This document shows positions 50,236 through 58,971 of a stretch of 64,000 nucleotides of DNA, one piece after another; within the stretch, counting starts at the first letter, position 1, and each line of letters begins with the position of its first letter. The notes below the pieces were generated by a model. The model ran no database searches and was not told the DNA's origin. It saw only the letters and a list, made by a program, of their open reading frames with translations. Where the stretch lies: the NCBI RefSeq assembly GCF_023734775.1, contig NZ_AP025734.1:164653-228652 (forward strand). Reading direction: 5' to 3'. The stretch comes from Nostoc cf. commune SO-36. Lineage in GTDB: Bacteria; Cyanobacteriota; Cyanobacteriia; Cyanobacteriales; Nostocaceae. The position numbers and the translations under genes are program-made.

Positions 50236-52089
50236 TTATAGATTATCTCGCGCAGACCAAATTGCCTCACGCAATACTTCAGGACAATCTTCACTCGTTA
50301 CTTCTTGCCAAATAGTATCAAATTGGCTTTCTCCCAATTGCTTGAGCATTCTTGCTAAGTTTTTGATACGTGAACCAATCCAACTTTTGTTATATCTAAA
50401 GTCAATTGCAAAAGCGTGAATATAAATTTCCATAGCATCATTCCAGTTTTCTTGTGCTTCTAGGGTTTGACCCCATGTGTTTAATGTCAAAGATACTTTC
50501 TGCCAATCATTTGCTGTAAATCTGATTTCTAAGGCTTTTTTGAAATAGGCAGTTGCACTATCAAAATCACCCTGATACTTACTAATTTCTCCTAATCCCT
50601 GATATACATCTGATGCATTATATAAATCCCGATCATCTTCATGAATCCTAAGAGCCTTGTTGTAAAAAGTATGTGCTGTCTTAAAATCTTGCTGCATCTG
50701 TGCCATCCTACCTAAATTGTGATAAATGATAGCAGATTTGTTAAAATCCCCAACTTTTTGATAAATTTCAAGAGCTTGTTTATAATAATCATGTGCCTTC
50801 TCAAAATGACTTTGCAGATGTTCTATCTTCCCTAAATTGTTGTAAATTCCAGCACAGCCATAAATATTTCTATTATTTATAAATATTTTAAGTGCTTTTT
50901 CATAATAAGACTTTGCCACATTATAACAACCTTTTTTATCCGCCATATAACCAAGGTTTTGGTAAATATTTGCAATTTTGTTTGCATTCTCAATACAAGC
51001 ATCTTGGTCTATATTTTGAATGCTTTCCAAAATTTTAATAGCTTTTATGTAATGAGTACGTGATGTTTTAAAGTCTTGTTGTTCTTCTGCAATTTTAGCT
51101 AAACCTTGCTCCACAACAGCAATCTCTACATTCATATCTTGGTAATTCAACCTTGCCAATTCACTTGATATTTTTTGATAAACATTTGAGGCTTTTCTAA
51201 TATCTCTGTTTTCAAATGCCTCTTCAGCATCCGCAGCCTGTAAATACGCCCATAATTTGAATGCTTCGTTGCTTTGCTCAAATTTTGTATCAATTTCCTT
51301 AATAATCTTTTGACGTAGCGCTCTAAACTCCATTGTGTGATTTTGTCGTTGATATATCTCTCCCAATGCTGAGAGCATCAAACGCGCATTATCCCATTCT
51401 TGCTGTCTTTCAGCTAATCGTAAGTTTTGCAATAGATTTGATTCTTCTGTCAGTAGCACATTAGTTGCTGTATCTGCTTTACTAATCATTTTCTGACCAC
51501 AGACAGTAGCAAGTACCCCGTAGAAAACCAACAACTTTTTTTCTAGGTTACTGACCTCCTGAACAGTATGTTGCTTAGATAGCTGTTGACGTAGATACCA
51601 AGGAAGAGCAGGGTGAATTTTGTAGATAGTTTCACTAATTTGTTCTAAGATACCTGCTTCTGCTGCTTCGTTGAGGATTCTAAACCAGTCAGATTTTTGT
51701 AAGTTTTCTCCAAAGATAGTCTGGTATACCTGACTGAATTCATTTATTTCTGAGAAGGCAGGCAGTATAGATACATTAATATGCTCAGAAAACAAACCCA
51801 AAAATGGCAAATGTCGCCGTGCCTGTTCTGACAACTTAGTAAAAGAATAATCCAACGACACCGTGAGAGATTTATCTCTTCCCTCCTCTTCTGCACCAGA
51901 AAAAGTATTCAGTCCCAGCCGCAACGCCTCAATTAACTGTGATGGTGTCTCCGTCTTCAAATGCGGTAAAATCACCCGCAAAGATAACGGGTGTCCCCCC
52001 AACAGTTTCAACAAATCTAAATATTCCTTGGGAAGTTTCGCCCTATCTACCCCCACCATTTGCAAAATCTTCGCCGCTAATTCCTCCAC
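50236..52089 (-). CDS. CHAT-NB-ARC-TPR protein, C-terminal half (gene split by IS)
   Basis: Begins within the end of the NB-ARC ATPase (GGHPLSLRVILPHL is the GxP motif at ~30), continues with a winged-helix-like part, then at least eight tetratricopeptide repeats from ~270 to 590 (IYQNLGYMADKKGCYNVAKS; IYNNLGKIEHLQSHFEKAHD; IYHNLGRMAQMQQDFKTAHT). TPRs usually sense a partner and release the ATPase. The apparent GTG start at 52089 is in the 9-bp target duplication; native sequence joins DVEE of the upstream half (ending 54013) to LAAKILQM here. Rejoined, the protein has ~1197 residues. There is no ribosome site, so it is probably not made as it stands. Confidence 0.8.
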   Translation of the reverse strand: MEELAAKILQMVGVDRAKLPKEYLDLLKLLGGHPLSLRVILPHLKTETPSQLIEALRLGLNTFSGAEEEGRDKSLTVSLDYSFTKLSEQARRHLPFLGLFSEHINVSILPAFSEINEFSQVYQTIFGENLQKSDWFRILNEAAEAGILEQISETIYKIHPALPWYLRQQLSKQHTVQEVSNLEKKLLVFYGVLATVCGQKMISKADTATNVLLTEESNLLQNLRLAERQQEWDNARLMLSALGEIYQRQNHTMEFRALRQKIIKEIDTKFEQSNEAFKLWAYLQAADAEEAFENRDIRKASNVYQKISSELARLNYQDMNVEIAVVEQGLAKIAEEQQDFKTSRTHYIKAIKILESIQNIDQDACIENANKIANIYQNLGYMADKKGCYNVAKSYYEKALKIFINNRNIYGCAGIYNNLGKIEHLQSHFEKAHDYYKQALEIYQKVGDFNKSAIIYHNLGRMAQMQQDFKTAHTFYNKALRIHEDDRDLYNASDVYQGLGEISKYQGDFDSATAYFKKALEIRFTANDWQKVSLTLNTWGQTLEAQENWNDAMEIYIHAFAIDFRYNKSWIGSRIKNLARMLKQLGESQFDTIWQEVTSEDCPEVLREAIWSARDNL

Positions 52090-52340
52090 GGGAGCAATGC
52101 GATTTTGTGAGGTTGGACAAAAAAGGTGCGATCGCTAAAAATCAAATCTAAGTAAAGAGTGCTTTTATTTACATAAACTATATTGTTTTACACAAAGATT
52201 TATCTTGATGAGATATCTCAAAAAGATTACTAGCAAGTATTTTGACGATTATTCCTAAAAATATCTACAAGCAGTCTTTGATACTTAGTATCAATTACGG
52301 CAGGAAATCAAGTAAAGTCCGAACTGAAGTATAAAATTAA

Positions 52341-53408
52341 TCAAGCAGTTTGAGGTTTAATAAAGGAATTAAAGATAGAACTACAAAAAATATCCCAACT
52401 TTCAGCTATCCATTGACAACGCAGATGTAAGATAATTTCTGCATTTTCTTTCAACCAAAATTTACTATTACCCTTGATTCTTAAGTTGACAACTTGACGG
52501 ATTAAACTCTCAATTGCCCCACTACCTATTGGTAGTTTTTGGTCTAGTATCTTAGCGTAATTTAAACGCCTTTCACGATAGGCACGTAAAAGGTAATTTC
52601 TCTGTATGACCATAGTTTTACAACGCTCTCCCGTGGCTTCAAAGATAAATTCATCCATCTGCCTAATTATGGACATGGCATTACTTTTTTTTAAAGTTCT
52701 ACGTGCTTTTTTAAACCAATTATTCCGCTCCTTCTCATCACTAAAAGCGACATCAGCAAATTTATGTAGTCGCTCAGTAACATGGTAAAAATCAAATAAT
52801 TGATAAGTGGCATCGGGAGATTTCAATTTCTTTAAAAGAGGAGGAATATGTTTCCAAATCCATTCAGCACCGTCAGCAATTAGTAAAACTTGTTTTGCTT
52901 GACTAATTCCCAAACTAATCAGATGCATTTCTAAAATTGGTAAAAAGCCTTTATAGTCTTCATAAGTGCCATCATTTACAATCTTTATTTCGCCATTTTT
53001 AACTTTTTTACCCTGTTCATCAACCACATAAATTGTTAATAATTTTGGCTCAACCCATTCCCCTATAAAGCCATGCTTATTTGTTTTGGGATTTTTTCTA
53101 CCTTTTTTATTAATCCTAATTCTACTCCTGCCACCATCTACAGCAATTACAACTCTTTGGTCTTTAAGTATATTCCCATCAGGTAATTTACCTTGTTGCA
53201 AGTTAGATATTTTAGTTTGACGTAAATCAATGCCGATTTGACCAAATTTATATGTCAATCGTTCAATTCGTTTAAGACTAATATTAATTCCCCAATCAAC
53301 CAGGATTGTATGTGCGGCTTCAAAAGAACTAGCTATAGCACCATATTTTGCAATATATGACCAAACTAATGGGGTCAAGCCTTCTGACATTCCTAACCAT
53401 TTTAACAA
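52341..53408 (-). CDS. ISKra4-family transposase, catalytic ORF (orfB), 355 aa
   Basis: Carries the DDE core: VVIAVDGGRSRIRINKKGRK (first Asp), LLIADGAEWIWKHIP (second Asp), and LPIGSGAIESLIRQVVNLRI then KGNSKFW (catalytic Glu region), all typical of ISKra4-group transposases. No good start exists; the ORF opens in the -1 frame of the upstream ORF and joins it after ribosomal slippage at 53444-53450. The fused product has ~475 residues. It looks intact. Confidence 0.88.
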   Translation of the reverse strand: MLKWLGMSEGLTPLVWSYIAKYGAIASSFEAAHTILVDWGINISLKRIERLTYKFGQIGIDLRQTKISNLQQGKLPDGNILKDQRVVIAVDGGRSRIRINKKGRKNPKTNKHGFIGEWVEPKLLTIYVVDEQGKKVKNGEIKIVNDGTYEDYKGFLPILEMHLISLGISQAKQVLLIADGAEWIWKHIPPLLKKLKSPDATYQLFDFYHVTERLHKFADVAFSDEKERNNWFKKARRTLKKSNAMSIIRQMDEFIFEATGERCKTMVIQRNYLLRAYRERRLNYAKILDQKLPIGSGAIESLIRQVVNLRIKGNSKFWLKENAEIILHLRCQWIAESWDIFCSSIFNSFIKPQTA

Positions 53409-53800
53409 AGGACAGAATCCAACATTAGGAGATTTTTTCTTCGCTTTTTTTCTCTTTTTTGAACAACGTATGGTAATTTAAGATTTACTATAACATTACC
53501 TACTGTTAATATTTCCCTCTTCGTATAACCGTGTCTTTGCGTGTCGGTATGCCACCATCCTTTGGTTTGATTAATTGCTGTTTGATGAGCCGACTCTGAT
53601 TGAGAAAGCTTATGCAATAATATGGCGATACATTGACCCGCTAAAACTAACGCAGCTTGTCTAATTGTTTCTTCTTTTTCTTTAACTATTCTTCCAGACC
53701 ATTCCTCGATATTTTTCAACTCTAAAAGTTTCGTCACATCCTCTTTAAAATCTGATAATGAATCGGCAAAATTTAGATTTGCATATATGTTGTTCTCCAT
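53402..53800 (-). CDS. ISKra4-family transposase, N-terminal ORF (orfA), 132 aa
   Basis: Starts MENNIYANLNFADSLSDFKE and has a helical N-terminus followed by a beta part (YTKREILTVGNVIVNLKLPY). At REKK the codons are GAA AAA AAG with the in-phase A_AAA_AAG heptamer (T-run 53445-53451 on the plus strand). A -1 slip continues as AKKKSPNVGFCPLLKWLG into the catalytic ORF. Without it the protein ends after RRKNLLMLDSVLC. Programmed frameshifting is known for this IS family. Confidence 0.8.
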   Translation of the reverse strand: MENNIYANLNFADSLSDFKEDVTKLLELKNIEEWSGRIVKEKEETIRQAALVLAGQCIAILLHKLSQSESAHQTAINQTKGWWHTDTQRHGYTKREILTVGNVIVNLKLPYVVQKREKKRRKNLLMLDSVLC

Positions 53801-53991
53801 AAAAGTAGATATTTCCTATTTCAAAACTATTCTTGAAAGGAAATTTTACCTTTTTATAGTCGCAACAATGTACAGAAACCTCGTTTTTAGCACACGTTGT
53901 GTCTTCTAACGAATATTACTCAGGTTATTGTATTAAATATTTAGTATATACGTAAGATGTTATTAGCGATCGCTCTCCAGGTGGGGTCATC

Positions 53992-55761
53992 TCACAAAAT
54001 CGCATTGCTCCCTTCCTCCACATCTTGCTCACGCAGTCCCTGCAAATTCACTAAACGGTAAGCACAATCAAGCCAAAGCTCCTCACGACGACTAGTAATC
54101 AATACCCAAGATTTCCCACTCCGCAAATCTTTAAGAAACCATTGTAAATTCTGTCGCTCACTAGCACTCAATAACGGCTCATTCCCCGCCGGGAACCCCG
54201 CAACTGGTTCAAAGTTATCCCAAATCAACAAACAAGTTTGATGTTTCAGATAGTTTAATACAGCTTGCTGTTGTTTATCAGCCGCATACTGGGAAAATTT
54301 ATCTCCCCAAACCTTCCTACCCACTTGATTGACAACATTACTCAAGGTTGCGCCATCTTCAAAGGAGATAAAGAATATCAGAGAGCGTCCCTGAGTATCA
54401 TCTAGCCATCGAGCAAAACCTCCAGCTAACTCAGTTTTACCCACACCTCCCATACCTTGCAACAACACAATATTGTTTTGGCGAAATGCCCGTTCTAAAA
54501 GTAAAATATCGTAATCTCTCCCAGTAAAACCGTAGCGTCCCTCCTGGGGAAAATCCACTAAATTACTAACAGTTTCTTCAAAGTAACTTTCAATATCATC
54601 AACTGTATTTGCGGGTGTAAACGGTGTATAGTTTTCTTGTTGATATAGCACCGGGACTAGCCAATCTTGTAGCGGTTTTTCTCCTTTGGGGCTGGGACGC
54701 TGTGGCTGATTTAAAACTTCCTTTCGCCCTGCACTTACTGCCGTTGAGAGACTTTTACCTGCTGCTAGTTCGCCGTACAATCGCCCCATGAAATGTTTAG
54801 CAGCTTGGGCATATAGACTATAAGCCATTGCTACCACACCCTTAGCCCCCAAGGACACTAAGCGCGTCGCCACTGAAGAAAACTTTTCTTCTCCCTCCTG
54901 AGCAGATTTGCAAGCATTCAAGACAAAAATCGGCACGCAACAATCTGCTAAATTCTGAGCAATTTTCGCTGCTGTAATAATTTGTGGTGAACCATCGAAC
55001 GCTTCAAATACTAAAACTCCTTGTCCCGCAGCACCGAAGCTATGCTGAAATCCTTGGCTGTTGGGGTCAAAATCGCCATGTCCATCAAAGTGAACAATAT
55101 GATAAAACCCTGGTTTGTCATTTAATTCCCGCTCAAACTGCTCAAAGCTGGGTGGACGCAATACTTTAATATTGACTTTTTTACGAATATTTGATATTGA
55201 GTCTAGAAGAGGACGAGCAATGGTTTTGAGAGCAATATCTTTTTCACCATAAGGTCGGGCAATTACTAGCAAAATATTCAGTTTATCTTGGGGTAATTCT
55301 CCCATTTCTGCTCGGATAGCATAGTCGCTGAGACTGCGAGACATACCTGCTAAAGAAGGAGCGAGAAACTGGCGATCGGTTGGTGAGTAAAGTAACTCCC
55401 AAGGCAAATTTAGCACTTCTGGATTATCAGAAGCAATCACCAACTCGCACTCACGTAACCCTTCTCTGGTAGATTCCTGAAAAAATTGCCGCCCTTGCTC
55501 ACTACTGCGAAACACTAACTCAAATAACTGTTCTCCCCAAGTCTGCAACTTTTGCTCAATTTTTATCGCATTATCTGGGGCTAGTCCATAGGGGAAGCGC
55601 AGATACTCTTCCAGATACCAGCGCAAATCTTCTAATGCTTTTTTATCAAAGGGATGCTCAAAAGTTACTGCTGGTGCAGTGCGACGATTCGCTTGTCCCC
55701 GTTGCCAAGAAAGTTGAATCGAATTTCCCTCATGAGTAATCTGCAAGCAATTTTTCGCCAT
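53992..55761 (-). CDS. CHAT-NB-ARC-TPR protein, N-terminal half (gene split by IS)
   Basis: Residues ~100-370 are a CHAT caspase-like protease domain with both catalytic residues: His in YHIVHFDGHGDF and Cys in FVLNACKSAQEGEEKF, followed by GAKGVVAMAYSLYAQAAKHF. From ~430 comes an NB-ARC ATPase: P-loop LLQGMGGVGKTELAGGFARW, Walker B CLLIWDNFEP, RNBS-B SWVLITSRREE. This is the layout of cyanobacterial STAND proteins proposed to trigger cell death or defence when the sensor repeats fire. The frame leaves native sequence after DVEE (54013) and adds six IS-coded residues (GSNAIL) before stop 53992. The sensor half is at 50236-52089. A truncated, possibly unregulated, protease could still be made. 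Confidence 0.85.
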   Translation of the reverse strand: MAKNCLQITHEGNSIQLSWQRGQANRRTAPAVTFEHPFDKKALEDLRWYLEEYLRFPYGLAPDNAIKIEQKLQTWGEQLFELVFRSSEQGRQFFQESTREGLRECELVIASDNPEVLNLPWELLYSPTDRQFLAPSLAGMSRSLSDYAIRAEMGELPQDKLNILLVIARPYGEKDIALKTIARPLLDSISNIRKKVNIKVLRPPSFEQFERELNDKPGFYHIVHFDGHGDFDPNSQGFQHSFGAAGQGVLVFEAFDGSPQIITAAKIAQNLADCCVPIFVLNACKSAQEGEEKFSSVATRLVSLGAKGVVAMAYSLYAQAAKHFMGRLYGELAAGKSLSTAVSAGRKEVLNQPQRPSPKGEKPLQDWLVPVLYQQENYTPFTPANTVDDIESYFEETVSNLVDFPQEGRYGFTGRDYDILLLERAFRQNNIVLLQGMGGVGKTELAGGFARWLDDTQGRSLIFFISFEDGATLSNVVNQVGRKVWGDKFSQYAADKQQQAVLNYLKHQTCLLIWDNFEPVAGFPAGNEPLLSASERQNLQWFLKDLRSGKSWVLITSRREELWLDCAYRLVNLQGLREQDVEEGSNAIL

Positions 55762-55866
55762 ATTTGCTGCCCTTGTAACTAATTAATTTTATGCGATGGA
55801 ATTCCGATTTTATTTGTGAAAAACTGGGACAGTCGAAGCCTTGCATGAGAGAGATTAAAGCTTCAG

Positions 55867-55982
55867 TATATCTGGTGAGATTCAAGCTGGATTCCTATAT
55901 ATAAGGAGTCTAATTTAGTATCACTATATCTGGTGAGATTCAAGCTGGATTCCTATATATAAGGAGTCTAATTTAGTATCAC
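55867..55982. repeat. 58-bp direct tandem duplication
   Basis: Units 55867-55924 and 55925-55982 start TATATCTGGTGAGATTCAAG and end TTTAGTATCAC, apparently identical. They lie in the gap between the divergent CHAT gene and helicase gene, so they duplicate a possible promoter: each contains TATATATAAGGAG. Confidence 0.9.
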
Positions 55983-56028
55983 TCCCCCAATGGGGGATTT
56001 TTTAGGGCAATGAGCGAAAAACACCGCC

Positions 56029-58617
56029 ATGAACACGCCCAATTATAGTGTCTTACTGCAAAGCTTTTGGACACCACCTCGTACACCCCTTACAGAAAAT
56101 TCAAACTCAAATAACCATCCTACTGAACCTACAGATATTGCTGAATTTATAGGTGAAGATTTACTATGGCAGCAAACTATTCCTGCAAAAGAACCTAATC
56201 TGAAAAATATCCCTAATGACCTACCAAATAAATTAATTAAAGCACTTCACTCATTAGGAATCACCCAACTTTACTCTCACCAACTTCAAGCCTTACAAGC
56301 AATTAGACAAGGTAAAAGTTTAATCCTCACCTCTCCCACAGCCAGTGGCAAAACTCTCAGCACATACCCCGCCATTCTGGAAGGTTGTATAAATGAAGAA
56401 CATCGAGCATTAGCATTTTATGGACTTCGAGCATTAGCACTAGACCAGTTCCATAAAATCTCTGAACTACTCTCAAGTATGCCAACACAATCCAGACCTA
56501 TACTGGCAATGATCACTGGAGATGTCAAATCAGAAAAACGAGAACAAATCCTCAAGAGCGAACCGCATATATTAGGTGTCACTCCAGAATTAATCCACTT
56601 TCAACTCAAGCAAGCTTGGAAATCCGCGCATTGGGCAAACTTTTATCAGCGATTGCGCTATGTGCTGCTTGACGAAGCTCATACCCTTTCCGGTAGCTAT
56701 GGCGCAAATATGGCATGGTTGATTCGTCGCATTAAACTAGCAGTAGATCATTACGGCGGTGACTCCAAGAAACTACAATTTATCTTCCTGAGTGCCACTT
56801 GTGGTAATCCTAAACAACTGGCTCTGAAAATCTCTGGTTTAAAACCAACTAAACTCAACCCCAAACCCCTGATTTGGATTCGCAAAAGTGGAGCACCTTC
56901 ACCATCTAGACAAGTAATTGTCACTCAGCCCAGTTACAATCTGACTGGTGATACCGCTCGGATTATTCAATTTTTGCTCAATCAAGGTAAATCAGGTATC
57001 GCCTTTTGTAACTCCCGGCGTAGTGTGCGAGAAGTAACAGAACTGCTCAAATCAAACCAAGTAGCAGCATTTTACAGTGGTATCACTTCCGAGCGTCGGG
57101 CAGAAGTCGTTGACCAACTCCAGTCTGGCACGATCAAATGGATTATTGCCACAGAAGCTTTAGAAGCAGGAATTGACCTACCAGAGTTAGAATGTTGCAT
57201 TTTGCGTGGCTGGCCTGGTTCCAAAATGGCGTACCAGCAACGCAGTGGTCGAGCCGGTCGTTCTCAGTCTGGACTGACAGTGCTGCTTCCCAATGCTCTC
57301 AATCCCATTGACTGCTATGTAGCTGAACATCCAGAAATGCTGGTATCGCCAGAAGCTGAGGAAGTGTTCTTTAATGACGAATATCCCATCTTTGCTGCCA
57401 AGCATTTGATGTGTGCAGCTGCAGAAACTGGTATTCCTACTAATAAAATCAAGCACTACTTTGGCACAGCAGCTTACGAGGTAGCAAAACTCCTGTTAGC
57501 CCAAGGACATCTAAATAAAGGTCGTAATGGACTGTGGGCAAAGGGTTATCCCCATAAAGATGTTAACTTTCGGGGTGGCTTATCTCAAACTACCATCAAG
57601 CTAGTAGATGCAGAATCTGGGGAAGAACTGGAGGAAATTTCAGAGGATATTGCCCACCGGGAAGTCCATCCCCAAGCCATCTACAAACGACAAGATACCA
57701 ATGGACGAATGCTGACTTATCAGTGCATCTCTCTTGACTTGAACAGCAAGCAAGCAATTTTAAAACAGACAGCAGATAGCCCACTGTTTACAGTTGCAGT
57801 TACAGAATCAGAAACCAGTAGCCTAACAGTTCTGACAGATCCGGTAAAGTTACCATTGCTGTTTTCTCAAGTCAGTGAAGTTGATGACTGTCAGGAATAC
57901 TTAACCCTGTCACTTAGTTTTGGTGAAGTTAAGCACATTACCAGTGGTTACAGTTTAATGACTCAAATATATGAGCAGACTTGTTTGAATAAGCGGTGTC
58001 TTAACTACAAGGAGCCGCTACCTAAAGAACATCGTTGTCCGCTTTGTACCAAACTCACACGCAAAGCTTTGATTGTGAAAACTCTATCAGAAGAAAAGTT
58101 TGAGCAGCCTTTCCGTACACGATTTTCAGCACCAATGGTCAAAGTAGCGATTAACTCAAGTGCGCGGGAATACCTCCAGCATTTTGCCAAAGAAACTAGA
58201 ACCAGTCTTACTCGCAGTGGAGAACCGATTCCACCAGGCTATCAACAGTTGTGGGAATACTCCAGTACCTTGATTGCTATCCACACCTTTGGGCATCAAA
58301 TTATGAGAGCCTTACAGCTGGTGGCTAGAGTTGACCCCAAACAGGTGAATTTTACAGTAGTGAAGGAGTTAGGGGAAAATAACAATTACACAGGCTATTT
58401 CTATGATACCAGTGATGGTGGTAATGGTGCGGCTGAAGCTGTGTTTAAACATCTGCCAAAACTTGCTGATGCTGCTAGAGCGATCGCACGAGATTGTAAT
58501 TGTGATACTGGCTGTGCCAAGTGCCTAATTCAACATGGTTGCCCTGATGGTAACACTGCTTTATTAAAGCAAATGGGATTACTGTTGTTAGATGCGATCG
58601 CCTCCACCGAGGCGTAG
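56029..58617 (+). CDS. MrfA/Hrq1-like superfamily 2 helicase with DUF1998 zinc end, 862 aa
   Basis: Helicase motifs: Q-like LYSHQLQALQAIRQGKSLIL, Walker A TSPTASGKTLST (~103), DEAH in VLLDEAHTLSG, SAT in FLSATCG, GIAFCNSRRSVRE, and motif VI QQRSGRAGRSQSG. The C-terminal third has Cys pairs (CLNKRCLNYKEP ... CPLC) and the MZB/DUF1998 cluster CNCDTGCAKCLIQHGCP. This is the plan of YprA/MrfA and Hrq1 3'-5' DNA helicases that remove crosslinks or bulky lesions; related helicases occur in phage-defence loci. No partner nuclease (MrfB) is adjacent. Start ATG 56029, after the 58-bp repeats; the gene is intact. Confidence 0.85.
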   Translation: MNTPNYSVLLQSFWTPPRTPLTENSNSNNHPTEPTDIAEFIGEDLLWQQTIPAKEPNLKNIPNDLPNKLIKALHSLGITQLYSHQLQALQAIRQGKSLILTSPTASGKTLSTYPAILEGCINEEHRALAFYGLRALALDQFHKISELLSSMPTQSRPILAMITGDVKSEKREQILKSEPHILGVTPELIHFQLKQAWKSAHWANFYQRLRYVLLDEAHTLSGSYGANMAWLIRRIKLAVDHYGGDSKKLQFIFLSATCGNPKQLALKISGLKPTKLNPKPLIWIRKSGAPSPSRQVIVTQPSYNLTGDTARIIQFLLNQGKSGIAFCNSRRSVREVTELLKSNQVAAFYSGITSERRAEVVDQLQSGTIKWIIATEALEAGIDLPELECCILRGWPGSKMAYQQRSGRAGRSQSGLTVLLPNALNPIDCYVAEHPEMLVSPEAEEVFFNDEYPIFAAKHLMCAAAETGIPTNKIKHYFGTAAYEVAKLLLAQGHLNKGRNGLWAKGYPHKDVNFRGGLSQTTIKLVDAESGEELEEISEDIAHREVHPQAIYKRQDTNGRMLTYQCISLDLNSKQAILKQTADSPLFTVAVTESETSSLTVLTDPVKLPLLFSQVSEVDDCQEYLTLSLSFGEVKHITSGYSLMTQIYEQTCLNKRCLNYKEPLPKEHRCPLCTKLTRKALIVKTLSEEKFEQPFRTRFSAPMVKVAINSSAREYLQHFAKETRTSLTRSGEPIPPGYQQLWEYSSTLIAIHTFGHQIMRALQLVARVDPKQVNFTVVKELGENNNYTGYFYDTSDGGNGAAEAVFKHLPKLADAARAIARDCNCDTGCAKCLIQHGCPDGNTALLKQMGLLLLDAIASTEA

Positions 58618-58674
58618 TCCTACACCTGATGTTTGACACCAGCATCGTCGTAGACATCGCTCAAATTCCAGATT

Positions 58675-58953
58675 TTATTGTTCCAGATACTCAATCACTG
58701 CCTCCAAGTCTGCGATCGCCTGATTAAATCTATTGAGCATTGCTTCTGCTACTTCTGGTTGGGCGTTGACAGTCGGTAGTTTTTCCCTTACTACACCTTT
58801 AAGTGCTTCTAGCCACAGCGACAAATTTGTATGTCGAGCTGCTGTCAACAATCCCATATTGGTGAGAACAGACAAATGAAATCCAAGTTGGTCTTGTCCG
58901 CCATAACCCAAATATCCGTTACTCAATTCTAGTTTTTTCTGGAGTAAATTCAA
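58675..58953 (-). CDS. Hypothetical helical protein, 92 aa, last gene of a small-gene operon
   Basis: Starts with TTG (MNLLQKKLELSNGYLGYGGQ) and reads GFHLSVLTNMGLLTAARHTN then LSLWLEALKGVVREKLPTV, an all-helical cytosolic protein. No family recognised. The start region overlaps the end of a 34-codon ORF (MTQSQSPLPQPKLESAGI...) that an IS has split. In the uninterrupted arrangement it is the fourth gene after DUF5674. An IS 19 bp upstream of the start separates it from its promoter. Confidence 0.5.
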   Translation of the reverse strand: MNLLQKKLELSNGYLGYGGQDQLGFHLSVLTNMGLLTAARHTNLSLWLEALKGVVREKLPTVNAQPEVAEAMLNRFNQAIADLEAVIEYLEQ

Positions 58954-58971
58954 AATACTGGTCAGAGGTAA

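Larger units (their letters stand above)
52090..54012 (-). mobile_element. ISKra4-type insertion sequence, 1923 bp
   Basis: Perfect 21-bp inverted ends starting GGGAGCAATGCGATTTTGTG at 52090 and ending ATCGCATTGCTCCC at 54012. TTCCTCCAC at 52081-52089 and 54013-54021 is a perfect 9-bp target duplication. Two minus-strand ORFs overlap in the -1 arrangement. It interrupts the CHAT-NB-ARC-TPR gene. Non-coding parts: 52090-52340 and 53801-54012. Confidence 0.92.

Noticed and set aside
55867..55982. CRISPR-like repeat
   Set aside because: Two abutting copies without spacers and no cas genes; a plain tandem duplication.
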